A DNA stretch of 64,000 nucleotides from Stenotrophomonas nematodicola (GTDB taxonomy: Bacteria > Pseudomonadota > Gammaproteobacteria > Xanthomonadales > Xanthomonadaceae): the NCBI RefSeq assembly GCF_009467805.1, contig NZ_WIAY01000004.1, forward strand, positions 248,001 to 312,000, written 5' to 3'. Positions 1-7,165 of the stretch are shown here, in pieces. The first letter of the stretch is position 1. Each line of letters begins with the position of its first letter. The translations under genes and the position numbers were made by a program. Under the pieces are notes generated by a model, which had not been told where the DNA came from, made no database searches, and saw only the letters and a list, made by a program, of their open reading frames with translations.

Positions 1-107
1 TACACGTCCGGCGGCAGCCCGAATCCGGCCAGCGTCGCGCGCGGCGGCTGGCTGCGGTCGGTGAACTGGCACAGGACGTTGAACGGTTTGTTGAAGGCGA
101 TCAGCAT
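1..107 (-). CDS. RluE-like 23S rRNA pseudouridine synthase, N-terminal fragment
   Basis: Only the first 35 codons lie in the window; the gene runs off the left edge. The ATG at 107 opens a frame reading MLIAFNKPFNVLCQFTD, followed by a Pro/Arg/Gly-rich stretch ending ...LPPDVY. The FNKP...VLCQFTD opening is the typical N-terminus of the RsuA/RluE branch of pseudouridine synthases, which isomerise one uridine in 23S rRNA. The catalytic Asp region (GRLD) would lie just beyond the window. RluE is the best fit, but other RsuA-family members share this start. Confidence 0.75.
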   Translation of the reverse strand, partial: MLIAFNKPFNVLCQFTDRSQPPRATLAGFGLPPDV

Positions 108-181
108 GGCGGAGACGACAACGGGGGACGGAACATTGTCCCATCCCCCGGGGCCGTGCGACGCGCGGCCGCCCCGGCCCG

Positions 182-1042
182 TTACCTGGCGGGTTTGACG
201 AAGCGAAGGGTCATGCGGTCGCTCTCGCCGATGGCCTGATACTTCGCATCGTCGGCGGCCTCATGGTTGTTGGACGGGGGCAGCGTCCACACCCCGTTGG
301 GATGGTCCTTGGTGTCGCGCGGGTTGGCATTGATCTCGCTGCTGCCGGCCAGCGTGAAGCCGGCGGCCTCGGCCATCGCGATCACCTGCTTCTGCCCGAC
401 GTAGCCGCTCTTGTCATCGGCCGGCACATCGGCCGTGGCGCGGTGTTCAACCACGCCCAGCACGCCACCGGGCTTGAGCACGCTGTAGAAGCCCTTGAAC
501 ATGCCTTCGGCCTGGTTCGCACTGCGCCAGTTGTGCACATTGCGGAAGGTGAGCACCACATCGGCCGAATCGGGCGCGCCGAACTGCGGCGCGGTCGGAT
601 CGTAGGCCACCACGCGGGTCTTGCCGTACAGCGCGGCGTTGGCGGCAAACTTCTTTTCCAGGCCATCACGGCTGCGCTGCTGGTAATCGCGGCCACGGCC
701 TTCGGCGACCGCCATCGGATCGACCACCGCCGCCACGTAAGTGCCGTTGTCGCGCAGCAGCGGGGCCAGGATCTCCGAGTACCAGCCGCCCCCCGGGGTG
801 ATCTCGATGACGGTCTTGCCCGGTGCCACGCCGAAGAACGACAGCGTCTGCGCCGGATGGCGCCACGGATCGCGCTTGACGTTGGCCGGGTCGCGCCAGC
901 TTCCCTGCACGGCGGTCTGCACGGCGGGGGTGATCGCGATCTGCGCATTGGGGCCGGCTGGCTTGGTTGCCAGCGCCGGTGCGGACAGCAGCAGCGCGGA
1001 CAGGGTGAACAGGCAGGCAGTGGTCAGCGAACGGGTTTTCAT
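182..1042 (-). CDS. exported class I SAM-dependent methyltransferase-like protein
   Basis: A 286-residue protein with a clear Sec signal peptide: MKTR, a hydrophobic core through SALLLSAPALA, and probable cleavage near residue 25. The mature part has a methyltransferase fold: motif I is VIEITPGGGWYSEILAPLL (about residues 77-95), and an acidic strand-4 region reads ADVVLTFRNVHNW. It resembles the predicted periplasmic methyltransferases of COG4798. The substrate is unknown, and an exported SAM-dependent enzyme is odd because SAM is cytoplasmic, so it may have lost activity or bind another ligand. It is a single gene, divergent from the aldo/keto reductase at 1218. Confidence 0.8.
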   Translation of the reverse strand: MKTRSLTTACLFTLSALLLSAPALATKPAGPNAQIAITPAVQTAVQGSWRDPANVKRDPWRHPAQTLSFFGVAPGKTVIEITPGGGWYSEILAPLLRDNGTYVAAVVDPMAVAEGRGRDYQQRSRDGLEKKFAANAALYGKTRVVAYDPTAPQFGAPDSADVVLTFRNVHNWRSANQAEGMFKGFYSVLKPGGVLGVVEHRATADVPADDKSGYVGQKQVIAMAEAAGFTLAGSSEINANPRDTKDHPNGVWTLPPSNNHEAADDAKYQAIGESDRMTLRFVKPAR

Positions 1043-1217
1043 CGGCGGTTTCCTGGCGGCGGGTTGCGGCGAGACTAGCAGCCACGGCGCCCCAGGTGTT
1101 CACAAAACGTTAGTGCGATGCAGCACGACGGAACACTGTTTTGTGCCTGCTGCCGCAACGCGGTCATCGGCATCGACTTATCCTGTCGCTCTGGCTTTCA
1201 GAAGGATGACATCGCCC

Positions 1218-2174
1218 ATGACTGCACTGCGGGACCTCGGCCGCTCCGGCCTCTCCGTCCACCCCATCGCCTTCGGCGGCAACGTGTTCGGCTGGAGCGC
1301 CGACGAGAAGACCTCATTCGATCTGCTGGACGCTTTCGTCGATGCCGGCTTCAATCTGGTTGATACCGCCGACGCTTACTCGGCGTGGGTGCCGGGCAAT
1401 GCCGGCGGCGAATCGGAATCCATCCTCGGCCGTTGGTTCAAGCGCAGCGGCAAGCGCGATCAGGTGGTGCTGGCCACCAAGGTGGCCAAGTGGGCCGAGC
1501 GGCCGGGCCTGTCCGCGGACAACATCGCCGCGGCGGTGGAGGATTCGCTCCGTCGGCTGCAGACCGATGTGATCGATCTCTACCAGGCACACGAAGACGA
1601 CCAATCCACGCCGCTGGAGACCACCCTGGCCGCGTTCGGCCGGCTGATCGACCAGGGCAAGGTGCGCGCCATCGGCGCCTCCAACTACAGCGCGTCGCGG
1701 CTGCGCGATGCGCTGGCCGTGTCGGCCGACTACGCGCTGCCGCGCTATGAAACGCTGCAGCCCGAGTACAACCTGTATGACCGGGGCGGCTATGAAGCCG
1801 AGCTGGAACCGCTGGTCCGCGAGCAGCAGATCGGCGTGATCAGCTATTACTCGCTGGCCAGTGGCTTTCTCAGCGGCAAGTACCGGCGTGCCGACGATGC
1901 GGCAAAGAGCAGCGCACGCGGCCGCAGCGTGGTCGACAGGTACCTCAATCCGCGTGGCCTGCGCATTCTCACCGCGCTGGACGACATCGCCGGCACGCAC
2001 GGTGCCAGCCCATCGCAGGTGGCGCTTGCATGGCTGATCGCACGGCCGGGCATCACCGCGCCGATCGTCAGTGCCACCAGCGTCGAACAACTCAAGGACG
2101 TGCTGGCAGCCGCACAGGTGACGCTATCCGCGCAGGATATCGCGCAGCTCGACGCGGCCAGCGCCGAGGACTGA
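1218..2174 (+). CDS. aldo/keto reductase, NAD(P)H-dependent
   Basis: A 318-residue (beta/alpha)8 oxidoreductase reducing an aldehyde or ketone. The AKR tetrad is visible: Asp and Tyr in DTADAYS, Lys in VVLATKVAKW, and His in LYQAHEDD. The C-terminal cofactor-loop region reads IVSATSVEQL. The open frame extends far upstream, but the start at 1218 (MTALRDLGRSGL) matches the family N-terminus and has GGATGA 8 nt before it; an ATG at 1206 would add four residues. The terminator at 2199 follows closely. Substrate cannot be inferred. Confidence 0.9.
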   Translation: MTALRDLGRSGLSVHPIAFGGNVFGWSADEKTSFDLLDAFVDAGFNLVDTADAYSAWVPGNAGGESESILGRWFKRSGKRDQVVLATKVAKWAERPGLSADNIAAAVEDSLRRLQTDVIDLYQAHEDDQSTPLETTLAAFGRLIDQGKVRAIGASNYSASRLRDALAVSADYALPRYETLQPEYNLYDRGGYEAELEPLVREQQIGVISYYSLASGFLSGKYRRADDAAKSSARGRSVVDRYLNPRGLRILTALDDIAGTHGASPSQVALAWLIARPGITAPIVSATSVEQLKDVLAAAQVTLSAQDIAQLDAASAED

Positions 2175-2198
2175 AGCGCGCCGTGGTGCCGTGACCAG

Positions 2199-2230
2199 AC
2201 AGCCGCCGCGAGGCGGCTGTTTCTTTTTCC
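2199..2230 (+). terminator. intrinsic terminator after the aldo/keto reductase
   Basis: A perfect 9-bp stem (ACAGCCGCC, loop GCGA, GGCGGCTGT) is followed by TTCTTTTT. It lies 25 nt after the stop codon. Confidence 0.9.
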
Positions 2231-2516
2231 GACACGCGCCCGCAGTACCCGTGAATCTCCGGGTTAATAAAACAGGTTCAATAACCGCTTGCGCGCAGAT
2301 TCAAACCCGGGTAATGTTCGCGCCCATCGCCGCAGCGTGCGGCATCCCATCCCTTCAACCGAGCCCGTCATGCACCGTTGTTTCCCCGCCATCGCCGACC
2401 GACTGCCAAGCGCGACCCACGCGCTGCGTCCGTGCGATGCCGCGGGCAAGGCACTGACGCTGGCCATCGACTGATCTTCCTGCACGGAGATCGGTCCCCG
2501 ATCTCCGAGGCATGCC
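2231..2516 (+). other. unassigned short unit: AT-rich promoter-like segment, 34-residue ORF and a hairpin
   Basis: No recognised protein gene. An unusually AT-rich patch near 2260-2285 (GGTTAATAAAACAGG and a distal AACC) could hold a promoter. An ATG at 2370 opens a 34-residue frame (MHRCFPAIADRL... ending ALTLAID at 2474) without a convincing ribosome site. It is followed by a perfect 10-bp hairpin at 2485-2507 (CGGAGATCGG, loop TCC) and then the strong terminator at 2517. The arrangement is that of a short transcript: a small RNA, a small protein or a leader. No homology is recognised. Confidence 0.3.
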
Positions 2517-2552
2517 AACGCCCTCGGATGCTGCATCCGGGGGCGTTTTCGT
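2517..2552 (+). terminator. strong intrinsic terminator
   Basis: A continuous 14-bp stem with one G-T pair: AACGCCC at 2517 pairs with GGGCGTT ending at 2547, and CGGATG pairs with CATCCG around the loop CTG. TTTCGTTT follows. Outer arms ATGCCAACGC (2512) and GCGTTGGCAT (to 2564) give an alternative longer pairing. It closes whatever is transcribed from the 2260-2500 region and insulates the tRNA-like RNA region downstream. Confidence 0.75.
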
Positions 2553-2705
2553 TTGCGTTGGCATCGCTTCAACACAGGATCACCATGCCGTATTCCCCCA
2601 TCGTCCACACCCGGGCAAGGACTGCCTGACCACACGGACGTGTTGCCGAGAGGCGCGAGAGCGCTGTGCCCTGGTGTGGGGCACGGGCGACGGGTGATTA
2701 TGTGC

Positions 2706-2902
2706 ATGACATATTGATATCGGCTTGTCCGATATTGATGCATCGGTTTGTTCGATTATCTCAACGGTGCAGGCTTTCGCCTGCCTGGTGCGCGCGACCG
2801 TGTCGTGGCGTATGCCGGGATGATCGACACCGGTGCGACATCGGCCTGCTGGTGCGGGCAGCGGCGAAGGCCGCGCAGGTCGGTTCGATTCCGGCATGTC
2901 AT
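2706..2902 (+). ncRNA. candidate structured ncRNA with tRNA-like acceptor/T-arm (Y-RNA-like)
   Basis: ATGACAT at 2706-2712 pairs perfectly over 7 bp with ATGTCAT at 2896-2902. The 3' strand directly abuts a canonical T-arm at 2879-2895: stem GTCGG/CCGGC (one G-T pair) and loop TTCGATT. This is acceptor-on-T-stem geometry of a tRNA, but D and anticodon arms are replaced by about 165 nt of other hairpins. These are 2717-2735 (ATATCGG, loop CTTGT), 2742-2756 (ATCGG, loop TTTGT), 2769-2784 (GCAGGC, loop TTTC), 2797-2834 (9 bp, bulged C) and 2861-2874 (GCGGC, loop GAAG). There is no encoded CCA. Bacterial YrlA Y RNAs carry tRNA-like modules and are known near RNA-repair genes, and slipin-rtcB begins 385 nt downstream. 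Structure was judged by eye; expression is not shown. Confidence 0.45.
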
Positions 2903-2969
2903 TGGATGGCTCATCGGTAGAGCCGCAGGTTCGCCCTGCGTGTTGCGGGTTCGAATCCCGCTCCAGACC
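2898..2969 (+). tRNA. tRNA-like element, probably not a standard tRNA
   Basis: D-arm GCTC-ATCGGTA-GAGC (2909-2923), a 5-bp anticodon-type arm CGCAG-GTTCGCC-CTGCG (2924-2940), a 4-nt variable region and T-arm GCGGG-TTCGAAT-CCCGC (2945-2961) are all well formed. The acceptor 3' strand TCCAGAC (2962-2968) pairs with GTC + TGGA at 2898-2906 only if AT (2901-2902) is bulged out. Position 26 is missing, the base after the anticodon is C rather than a purine, and no CCA follows. Read literally, the anticodon would be TCG (Arg). It may be a degenerate tRNA or part of a tRNA-mimicking RNA. Its first five bases are shared with the acceptor strand of the element at 2706-2902. Confidence 0.45.
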
Positions 2970-3286
2970 CTTGCAATCGGGCGCAGGCCCACTCGGGATC
3001 CCCCGCCCTGTCGCGGCACCGCATTGCATCGCGGTGCCGCGGCCGGGCAACGCTTCCGCCGCCGGGCCAGCGCCCTGGACGCGCAACGACCCGACGCTCC
3101 GCCATGCCAACCGTGGTGGCGTGCGTCGCGGCACGACGCCGACAGCGCCCTGGCGCCGCGTCGCCGGCGTCGCGGGGCTCCCACCTTCTTCCGCCCCACG
3201 GGGCACCCCGCGCGTCGTGGCCGGTATCCGGGTGGCGGGCGGTCACCGCACCGGATGCCACCACCAGAGCCCACAGGAGAATGCCC
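2970..3286. other. non-coding leader between the tRNA-like elements and slipin
   Basis: I see no gene here. The open frame that covers it belongs to slipin read upstream of its true start. GC-rich inverted repeats such as GCGGCACCGC (3013) with GCGGTGCCGC (3031) could form hairpins in the leader of slipin-rtcB. No T-run follows them. Confidence 0.4.
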
Positions 3287-4417
3287 ATGTTCTGGACCAG
3301 GAAGGTCGTGATCGGCGAAAGCGAGCGCGGCCTGGTGTATCGCAACCGTCAGTTCGAGGCCGTGCTCGGCCCCGGTACCCACCGCTGGTTCGATCCGCGC
3401 GGCGAGCGTGAGGTCGTGCTGCACGACATCCGCACACCGCGCTACGCCGGCACCGATGCCGACCTGCTGATGGCCCGTCACGACGCGGATCTGCAGCAGT
3501 CGTTCGTGCTGGCCGACGTCGGCCCGCGCGAAATCGGCCTGGTGTACGCCCAGGAGCGCCTGTGCGACGTGTTGCCGCCGGACACACGCCAGCTTTACTG
3601 GCGTGGGCTGGTCCCGGTACGGGTGGAGACCGTGGCGCTGGAGACGGTACCGGTGGTGCCGGCGGACATCGTGCTGCGGCTGCGCCAGATCGGCCTGCTG
3701 TCGCGTTACACGGTGACTACCCATGTGCCGGAACAGCACGCCGCGCTGGTGTTCATCGATGGCCAGCTGGCGCGTACGCTGGGCCCCGGCCCCGTGTCGT
3801 TCTGGAACCTGCAGAGCAGCGTGGTGGTGGATGTAGTGGATCTGCGCCTGCAGGCCGTCGAGGTGGGCGGCCAGGAGCTGCTGACGCGCGACAAGGTCTC
3901 GCTGCGCGTGAACCTGTCGGCCAGCACGCGTGTGGTCGACCCGGTGGCCGCACGGACCGGGGTAGCCAAGGTAGGCGAGCAGGTCTATCGCGAACTGCAG
4001 TTCGCATTGCGCCAGGCTGTATCGGCGCGTTCGCTGGACGAGCTGCTGGCCGACAAGGCCGCACTGGACGCCGACATCCTGGTGCGCGTGCGTGCGCAGG
4101 TGGCGGGCCTGGGCACCGACGTGCTCGGCGTCGGCGTCAAGGACGTGATCCTGCCCGGCGACATGCGCGAGATCTTCAATGCCGTGGTGCAGGCCGAGAA
4201 GGAAGCGCAGGCCAATGTGGTACGCCGACGCGAGGAGGCCAACGCCACCCGTTCGCTGCTCAACACCGCCAGGCTGATCGAGGACAGCCCGGTACTGATG
4301 CGGCTCAAGGAGCTGGAGGCGCTGGAAAAGGTCACCGCCAAGATCGACAAGCTCACCGTGTTCGGCGGCCTGGATGGCGTGCTGAAGCAGCTGGTGACGA
4401 TGAAGCCAAAGGAATGA
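3287..4417 (+). CDS. slipin family (SPFH/band 7) protein
   Basis: A 376-residue SPFH protein. The N-terminus (MFWTRKVVIGESERGLVYRN) is short and lacks a long transmembrane helix. The band-7 core follows: VLGPGTHRWFDP, the tandem beta-rich half, then the helical region with REIFNAVVQAEKEAQANVVR (about residues 290-310) and a C-terminal Glu/Lys-rich coiled coil. Start 3287 was chosen because AGGAG (3275-3279) is 7 nt upstream; the ATG at 3281 is too close to it. Slipins assemble as ring-like scaffolds at membranes. The gene is 3 nt from rtcB, so the pair is surely co-transcribed. How a slipin assists RNA ligation is not established; coupling to membrane or RNA-damage stress is inference. Confidence 0.88.
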   Translation: MFWTRKVVIGESERGLVYRNRQFEAVLGPGTHRWFDPRGEREVVLHDIRTPRYAGTDADLLMARHDADLQQSFVLADVGPREIGLVYAQERLCDVLPPDTRQLYWRGLVPVRVETVALETVPVVPADIVLRLRQIGLLSRYTVTTHVPEQHAALVFIDGQLARTLGPGPVSFWNLQSSVVVDVVDLRLQAVEVGGQELLTRDKVSLRVNLSASTRVVDPVAARTGVAKVGEQVYRELQFALRQAVSARSLDELLADKAALDADILVRVRAQVAGLGTDVLGVGVKDVILPGDMREIFNAVVQAEKEAQANVVRRREEANATRSLLNTARLIEDSPVLMRLKELEALEKVTAKIDKLTVFGGLDGVLKQLVTMKPKE

Positions 4418-4420
4418 TCC

Positions 4421-5644
4421 ATGAACATGCAACACACATTCGAGTATCTGCACGCCGAAGGCGGCACCACCCCGATCAAGGGCTGGGTACGCGGCGTACC
4501 GGTGGACGCATTGGCCCGCGAACAACTGGCCAACATTGCCGCACTACCGTTCGTTGGCCCGTGGGTGGCGGTGATGCCCGACGTGCACGTGGGCAAGGGC
4601 GCCACGGTGGGGTCGGTGATCCCGACGCGCGGCGCGATCATCCCCGCTGCTGTCGGCGTGGACATCGGCTGCGGCATGGCGGCGGTGCGCACCACCCTGC
4701 GCGCCAAGGACCTGCCCGACAACCTGGCCCAGCTGCGCAGCAGCATCGAGCGCAGCGTGCCGGTCGGCAACGGCCGTGGCGGTGAACACCGCCGGTTGCC
4801 CGACAGTATCCGCACCCGGATCGAACGCTCCGGTCTGGTGACGCGGCTGGACGCGATCAAGCAGCGTCATCGGCGCATCCGCACCGACAAGCTGGAGAAC
4901 CAGATCGGCACGCTGGGCGGCGGCAACCACTTCATCGAGATCTGCCTGGATGAAACCGGCGCGGTGTGGGTGATGCTGCATAGTGGCTCACGTGGCACCG
5001 GCAACCTGATCGGCACGTACTTCATCGAACAGGCGCGTGAGCAGCTGGCCCGGCGGGTGCTTGGCTTCCACCTGCCGGACCGGGACCTGGCGTTCTTCAT
5101 GGAGGGCGAAGCGCTGTTCGACGACTACGTCGAGGCGGTATCGTGGGCGCAGGACTACGCCCGCGAGAACCGCGAGGCGATGATGGCGCGGGTGCTGGCC
5201 GAGATGCGCCACCGGTTGCCGACGTTCCAGCTGGAGGCGTTGGCGGTGAACTGTCACCACAACTACGTGCAGCGCGAGACCCACGGCGGCGAACCCCTGC
5301 TGATCACCCGCAAGGGCGCAGTAAGTGCACGTGCAGGTGAGCTGGGAATCATTCCCGGCAGCATGGGCGACTGCAGCTACATCGTGCGCGGCAAGGGCAA
5401 CGCGGAGAGCTTCCACAGCTGCAGCCACGGTGCCGGACGCGTACTGAGCCGGACGGCCGCGCGGCAGCAGATCACGCTGGCGCAGCACCGCGAGGCGACC
5501 GCCCATGTGGAATGCCGCAAGGACGCGGCGGTCATCGACGAATCGCCGGCCGCCTACAAGTCGATCGAGGCGGTGATGGCAGCGCAGCGCGACCTGGTGG
5601 AGGTGGTGCACACCCTGCGCCAGGTGGTGTGCATCAAGGGATGA
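4421..5644 (+). CDS. rtcB: RtcB RNA-splicing ligase
   Basis: A 407-residue RtcB, matching the usual length of about 408. RtcB joins 2',3'-cyclic phosphate or 3'-phosphate ends to 5'-OH ends using GTP and Mn2+, repairing nuclease-cleaved tRNA and other RNAs. Metal-binding and active-site motifs are intact: MPDVHVGKG, GVDIGCGM, GGGNHFIEI, LHSGSRGTGN, NCHHNY and the guanylylated His (His336) in SHGAGR. The ATG lies 3 nt after the slipin stop with AAAGGA before it. The 3' end overlaps the convergent flavoprotein gene by 11 bp. No rtcA, rtcR or rsr lies in the window. The upstream tRNA-like RNAs make an RNA-repair module plausible. Confidence 0.97.
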   Translation: MNMQHTFEYLHAEGGTTPIKGWVRGVPVDALAREQLANIAALPFVGPWVAVMPDVHVGKGATVGSVIPTRGAIIPAAVGVDIGCGMAAVRTTLRAKDLPDNLAQLRSSIERSVPVGNGRGGEHRRLPDSIRTRIERSGLVTRLDAIKQRHRRIRTDKLENQIGTLGGGNHFIEICLDETGAVWVMLHSGSRGTGNLIGTYFIEQAREQLARRVLGFHLPDRDLAFFMEGEALFDDYVEAVSWAQDYARENREAMMARVLAEMRHRLPTFQLEALAVNCHHNYVQRETHGGEPLLITRKGAVSARAGELGIIPGSMGDCSYIVRGKGNAESFHSCSHGAGRVLSRTAARQQITLAQHREATAHVECRKDAAVIDESPAAYKSIEAVMAAQRDLVEVVHTLRQVVCIKG

Positions 5645-6542
5645 CCGCGCTGTCCTCGGCCACCAGTGCGTGATGAAGGCTGATACCCGCGCGCACCCCT
5701 TCGGCATTGGCCAGGGTGATGTTGCCGACCACGGTGGCATCACCCGCCGCGTACACGCCGGGCACCGTGGTCTGCTTCTGCGCATCCACCCGTACCAGCA
5801 CGCCGACGGGGCTCTCATCCAGCGCGCAGCCGAGCTGCTCGACCAGCGGTGAGCCCATGTGCTGACGGGCGGTCACGAACAGCGCGCGCAGATCGATGCG
5901 GCGGCCGTCGGCGAGCACGGCTGCGCTGAGCTGCGGGGCCTCGCCGTCCAGCCCCACGACCTGCGTATGCTCGACAGTAACGCCACGTCGCTGCAACCGG
6001 GCCGCGTCGTCCTCGTCCAGCGTCATGCCGTGCGCGAACAAGGTCACCTGGCCCCACTCGGCGAGCAGCCCGGCCATCGTGCTGGACATCGGATGCCCGC
6101 CCAGCAGGCCGATCGCCCCGCCGCCGATCTCGTAGCCGTGGCAGTACGGGCAATGCAGAACGCTGTGGCCCCAGCGCTCGGCCAGCCCGGGCAGTGCGGG
6201 CAGTTCGTCGCGGATACCGGTGGCCAGCAGCAGCTTGCGCGCAGCCCAGGTCTCGCCACCGGTGGTATGGACGGCGAAGCCATCGGCGGTGCGCGAGGCG
6301 CTGTCCACCGTGTCGCTGAGCCAGCGCACGGTCGGGTAGTCCAGCAGTTGCACCTTGGCCCGGCGCAGCAGCTCGCTGCCGGCGATGCCATCCAGGCCAA
6401 GCACACCGTGCGAGTGGGCGGCGAAGCGGTTGCGCGGCAGGCCGCCGTCGATCACCAGCACCTCGCGGCGGGCACGCGCGAGCATCAGCGCGGCGGACAG
6501 ACCGGCAAAACTGCCACCGATGATCACGGCATCAAACGTCAT
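5634..6542 (-). CDS. thioredoxin-reductase-like FAD/NAD(P) oxidoreductase
   Basis: A 302-residue pyridine-nucleotide-disulphide oxidoreductase. The FAD site is DAVIIGGSFAGLSAALMLARA at the N-terminus, a redox CxxC is present in HCPYCHGYE (about residue 135), the NAD(P) loop is GLLGGHPMS, and the C-terminal FAD motif is VPGVYAAGDAT. This matches class II TrxR-like proteins, often of the ferredoxin/thioredoxin reductase-like branch. Start 6542 was chosen because GGAGG lies 5 nt upstream. It overlaps the Rrf2 gene by 11 bp and should be in its operon, so a role in a redox or nitrosative/electrophile response is inferred. Confidence 0.9.
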   Translation of the reverse strand: MTFDAVIIGGSFAGLSAALMLARARREVLVIDGGLPRNRFAAHSHGVLGLDGIAGSELLRRAKVQLLDYPTVRWLSDTVDSASRTADGFAVHTTGGETWAARKLLLATGIRDELPALPGLAERWGHSVLHCPYCHGYEIGGGAIGLLGGHPMSSTMAGLLAEWGQVTLFAHGMTLDEDDAARLQRRGVTVEHTQVVGLDGEAPQLSAAVLADGRRIDLRALFVTARQHMGSPLVEQLGCALDESPVGVLVRVDAQKQTTVPGVYAAGDATVVGNITLANAEGVRAGISLHHALVAEDSAVIP

Positions 6543-6984
6543 GGGAACCTCCAGCAGCATGGTGGGCCAGGTGGCGGGCGAAGGCCGCGCCGAGGGTGTC
6601 CAGGGTGGTGGCGCGCAGGCGCGTTTCGAGCAGCGCCTGGGCTTGCCGGTAACTGTCGTCCAGCGCCGCGTTCACCACCTGCTGGACCGGGCAGCCGCGG
6701 CCGCCTTCACGCGCACCGGTGTGCAGCAGCGGGGGCGCGCCGACGGCGACATAGACGTCGTGCAGGGTGATGCTGGCCGGGTCGCACGCCAGTTGGCTGC
6801 CGCCGCCGTGACCGCGCACGTTGCTGACCAGCCCCCCCTTCTGCAGCGCCGCCAGCAGACGCCGGATCACCACGGGGTGGGTCGGCAGGCAGGTGGCGAG
6901 TTGTTCGGAGGTACGTGGGCCGTCCTGACCGACCAGGTGGGCCATCACGTGCAGGGCGTCGGAGAACTGGTTGCTGGATTTCAT
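6532..6984 (-). CDS. Rrf2 family transcriptional regulator
   Basis: A 150-residue winged-helix regulator beginning MKSSNQFSDALHVMAHL. The recognition region is HPVVIRRLLAALQKGGLVSNVRG, followed by GHGGGSQLA, the wing typical of Rrf2 proteins. One Cys in the C-terminal half sits in GGRGCPVQQVV (plus CDPAS and CLPTH), fewer than the three clustered Cys that ligate an Fe-S cluster in IscR/NsrR. It therefore resembles the thiol-sensing single-Cys YwnA/CymR-like branch more than an iron-sulphur sensor. The start codon lies within the palindrome at 6983-7003, so autorepression together with the downstream flavoprotein is likely. Confidence 0.9.
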   Translation of the reverse strand: MKSSNQFSDALHVMAHLVGQDGPRTSEQLATCLPTHPVVIRRLLAALQKGGLVSNVRGHGGGSQLACDPASITLHDVYVAVGAPPLLHTGAREGGRGCPVQQVVNAALDDSYRQAQALLETRLRATTLDTLGAAFARHLAHHAAGGSHDV

Positions 6985-7003
6985 GTAACTACGATAGTTA
7001 CAT
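6983..7003. promoter_or_regulatory. perfect palindromic operator overlapping the rrf2 start
   Basis: ATGTAACTA, 3-nt spacer CGA, TAGTTACAT: nine perfectly matched bases per arm. It covers the start codon of the Rrf2 gene and its first upstream bases. TAACTA/TAGTTA half-sites are typical of Rrf2-family operators. The overlap with the translation start suggests simple steric autorepression. Confidence 0.8.
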
Positions 7004-7165
7004 ATTTGCGGGCTGTCCAGTGGCGCTGTTCCATTCATCACTTCGACAGAGACGTCACAAAGAATTCACATCCTTGAATGGAACGGTAAGCGTGACGGAC
7101 CTCCCACTTCAGAAGGTCCCGACACGCTCCGATACCGCATCGCCCTTCCCTACTTCCTGACGTCC

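Noticed and set aside
2692..2705. GG-N10-GC, a possible sigma-54 (RtcR-type) promoter before the tRNA-like RNA
   Set aside because: Only the core dinucleotides match; the rest departs from TGGCAC-N5-TTGC, and a start about 12 nt downstream would remove the 5' acceptor strand.
2898..2969. An ordinary functional tRNA-Arg(TCG)
   Set aside because: Bulged acceptor, missing position 26, pyrimidine after the anticodon and no CCA make normal function doubtful; it is kept only as tRNA-like.
2898..3286. tRNA attachment site of a genomic island
   Set aside because: No integrase or duplicated tRNA 3' end is seen within the window.
2756..4525. A 589-codon minus-strand open frame opposite slipin
   Set aside because: It is antisense to slipin, rtcB start and the tRNA-like DNA, and has no recognisable domain.
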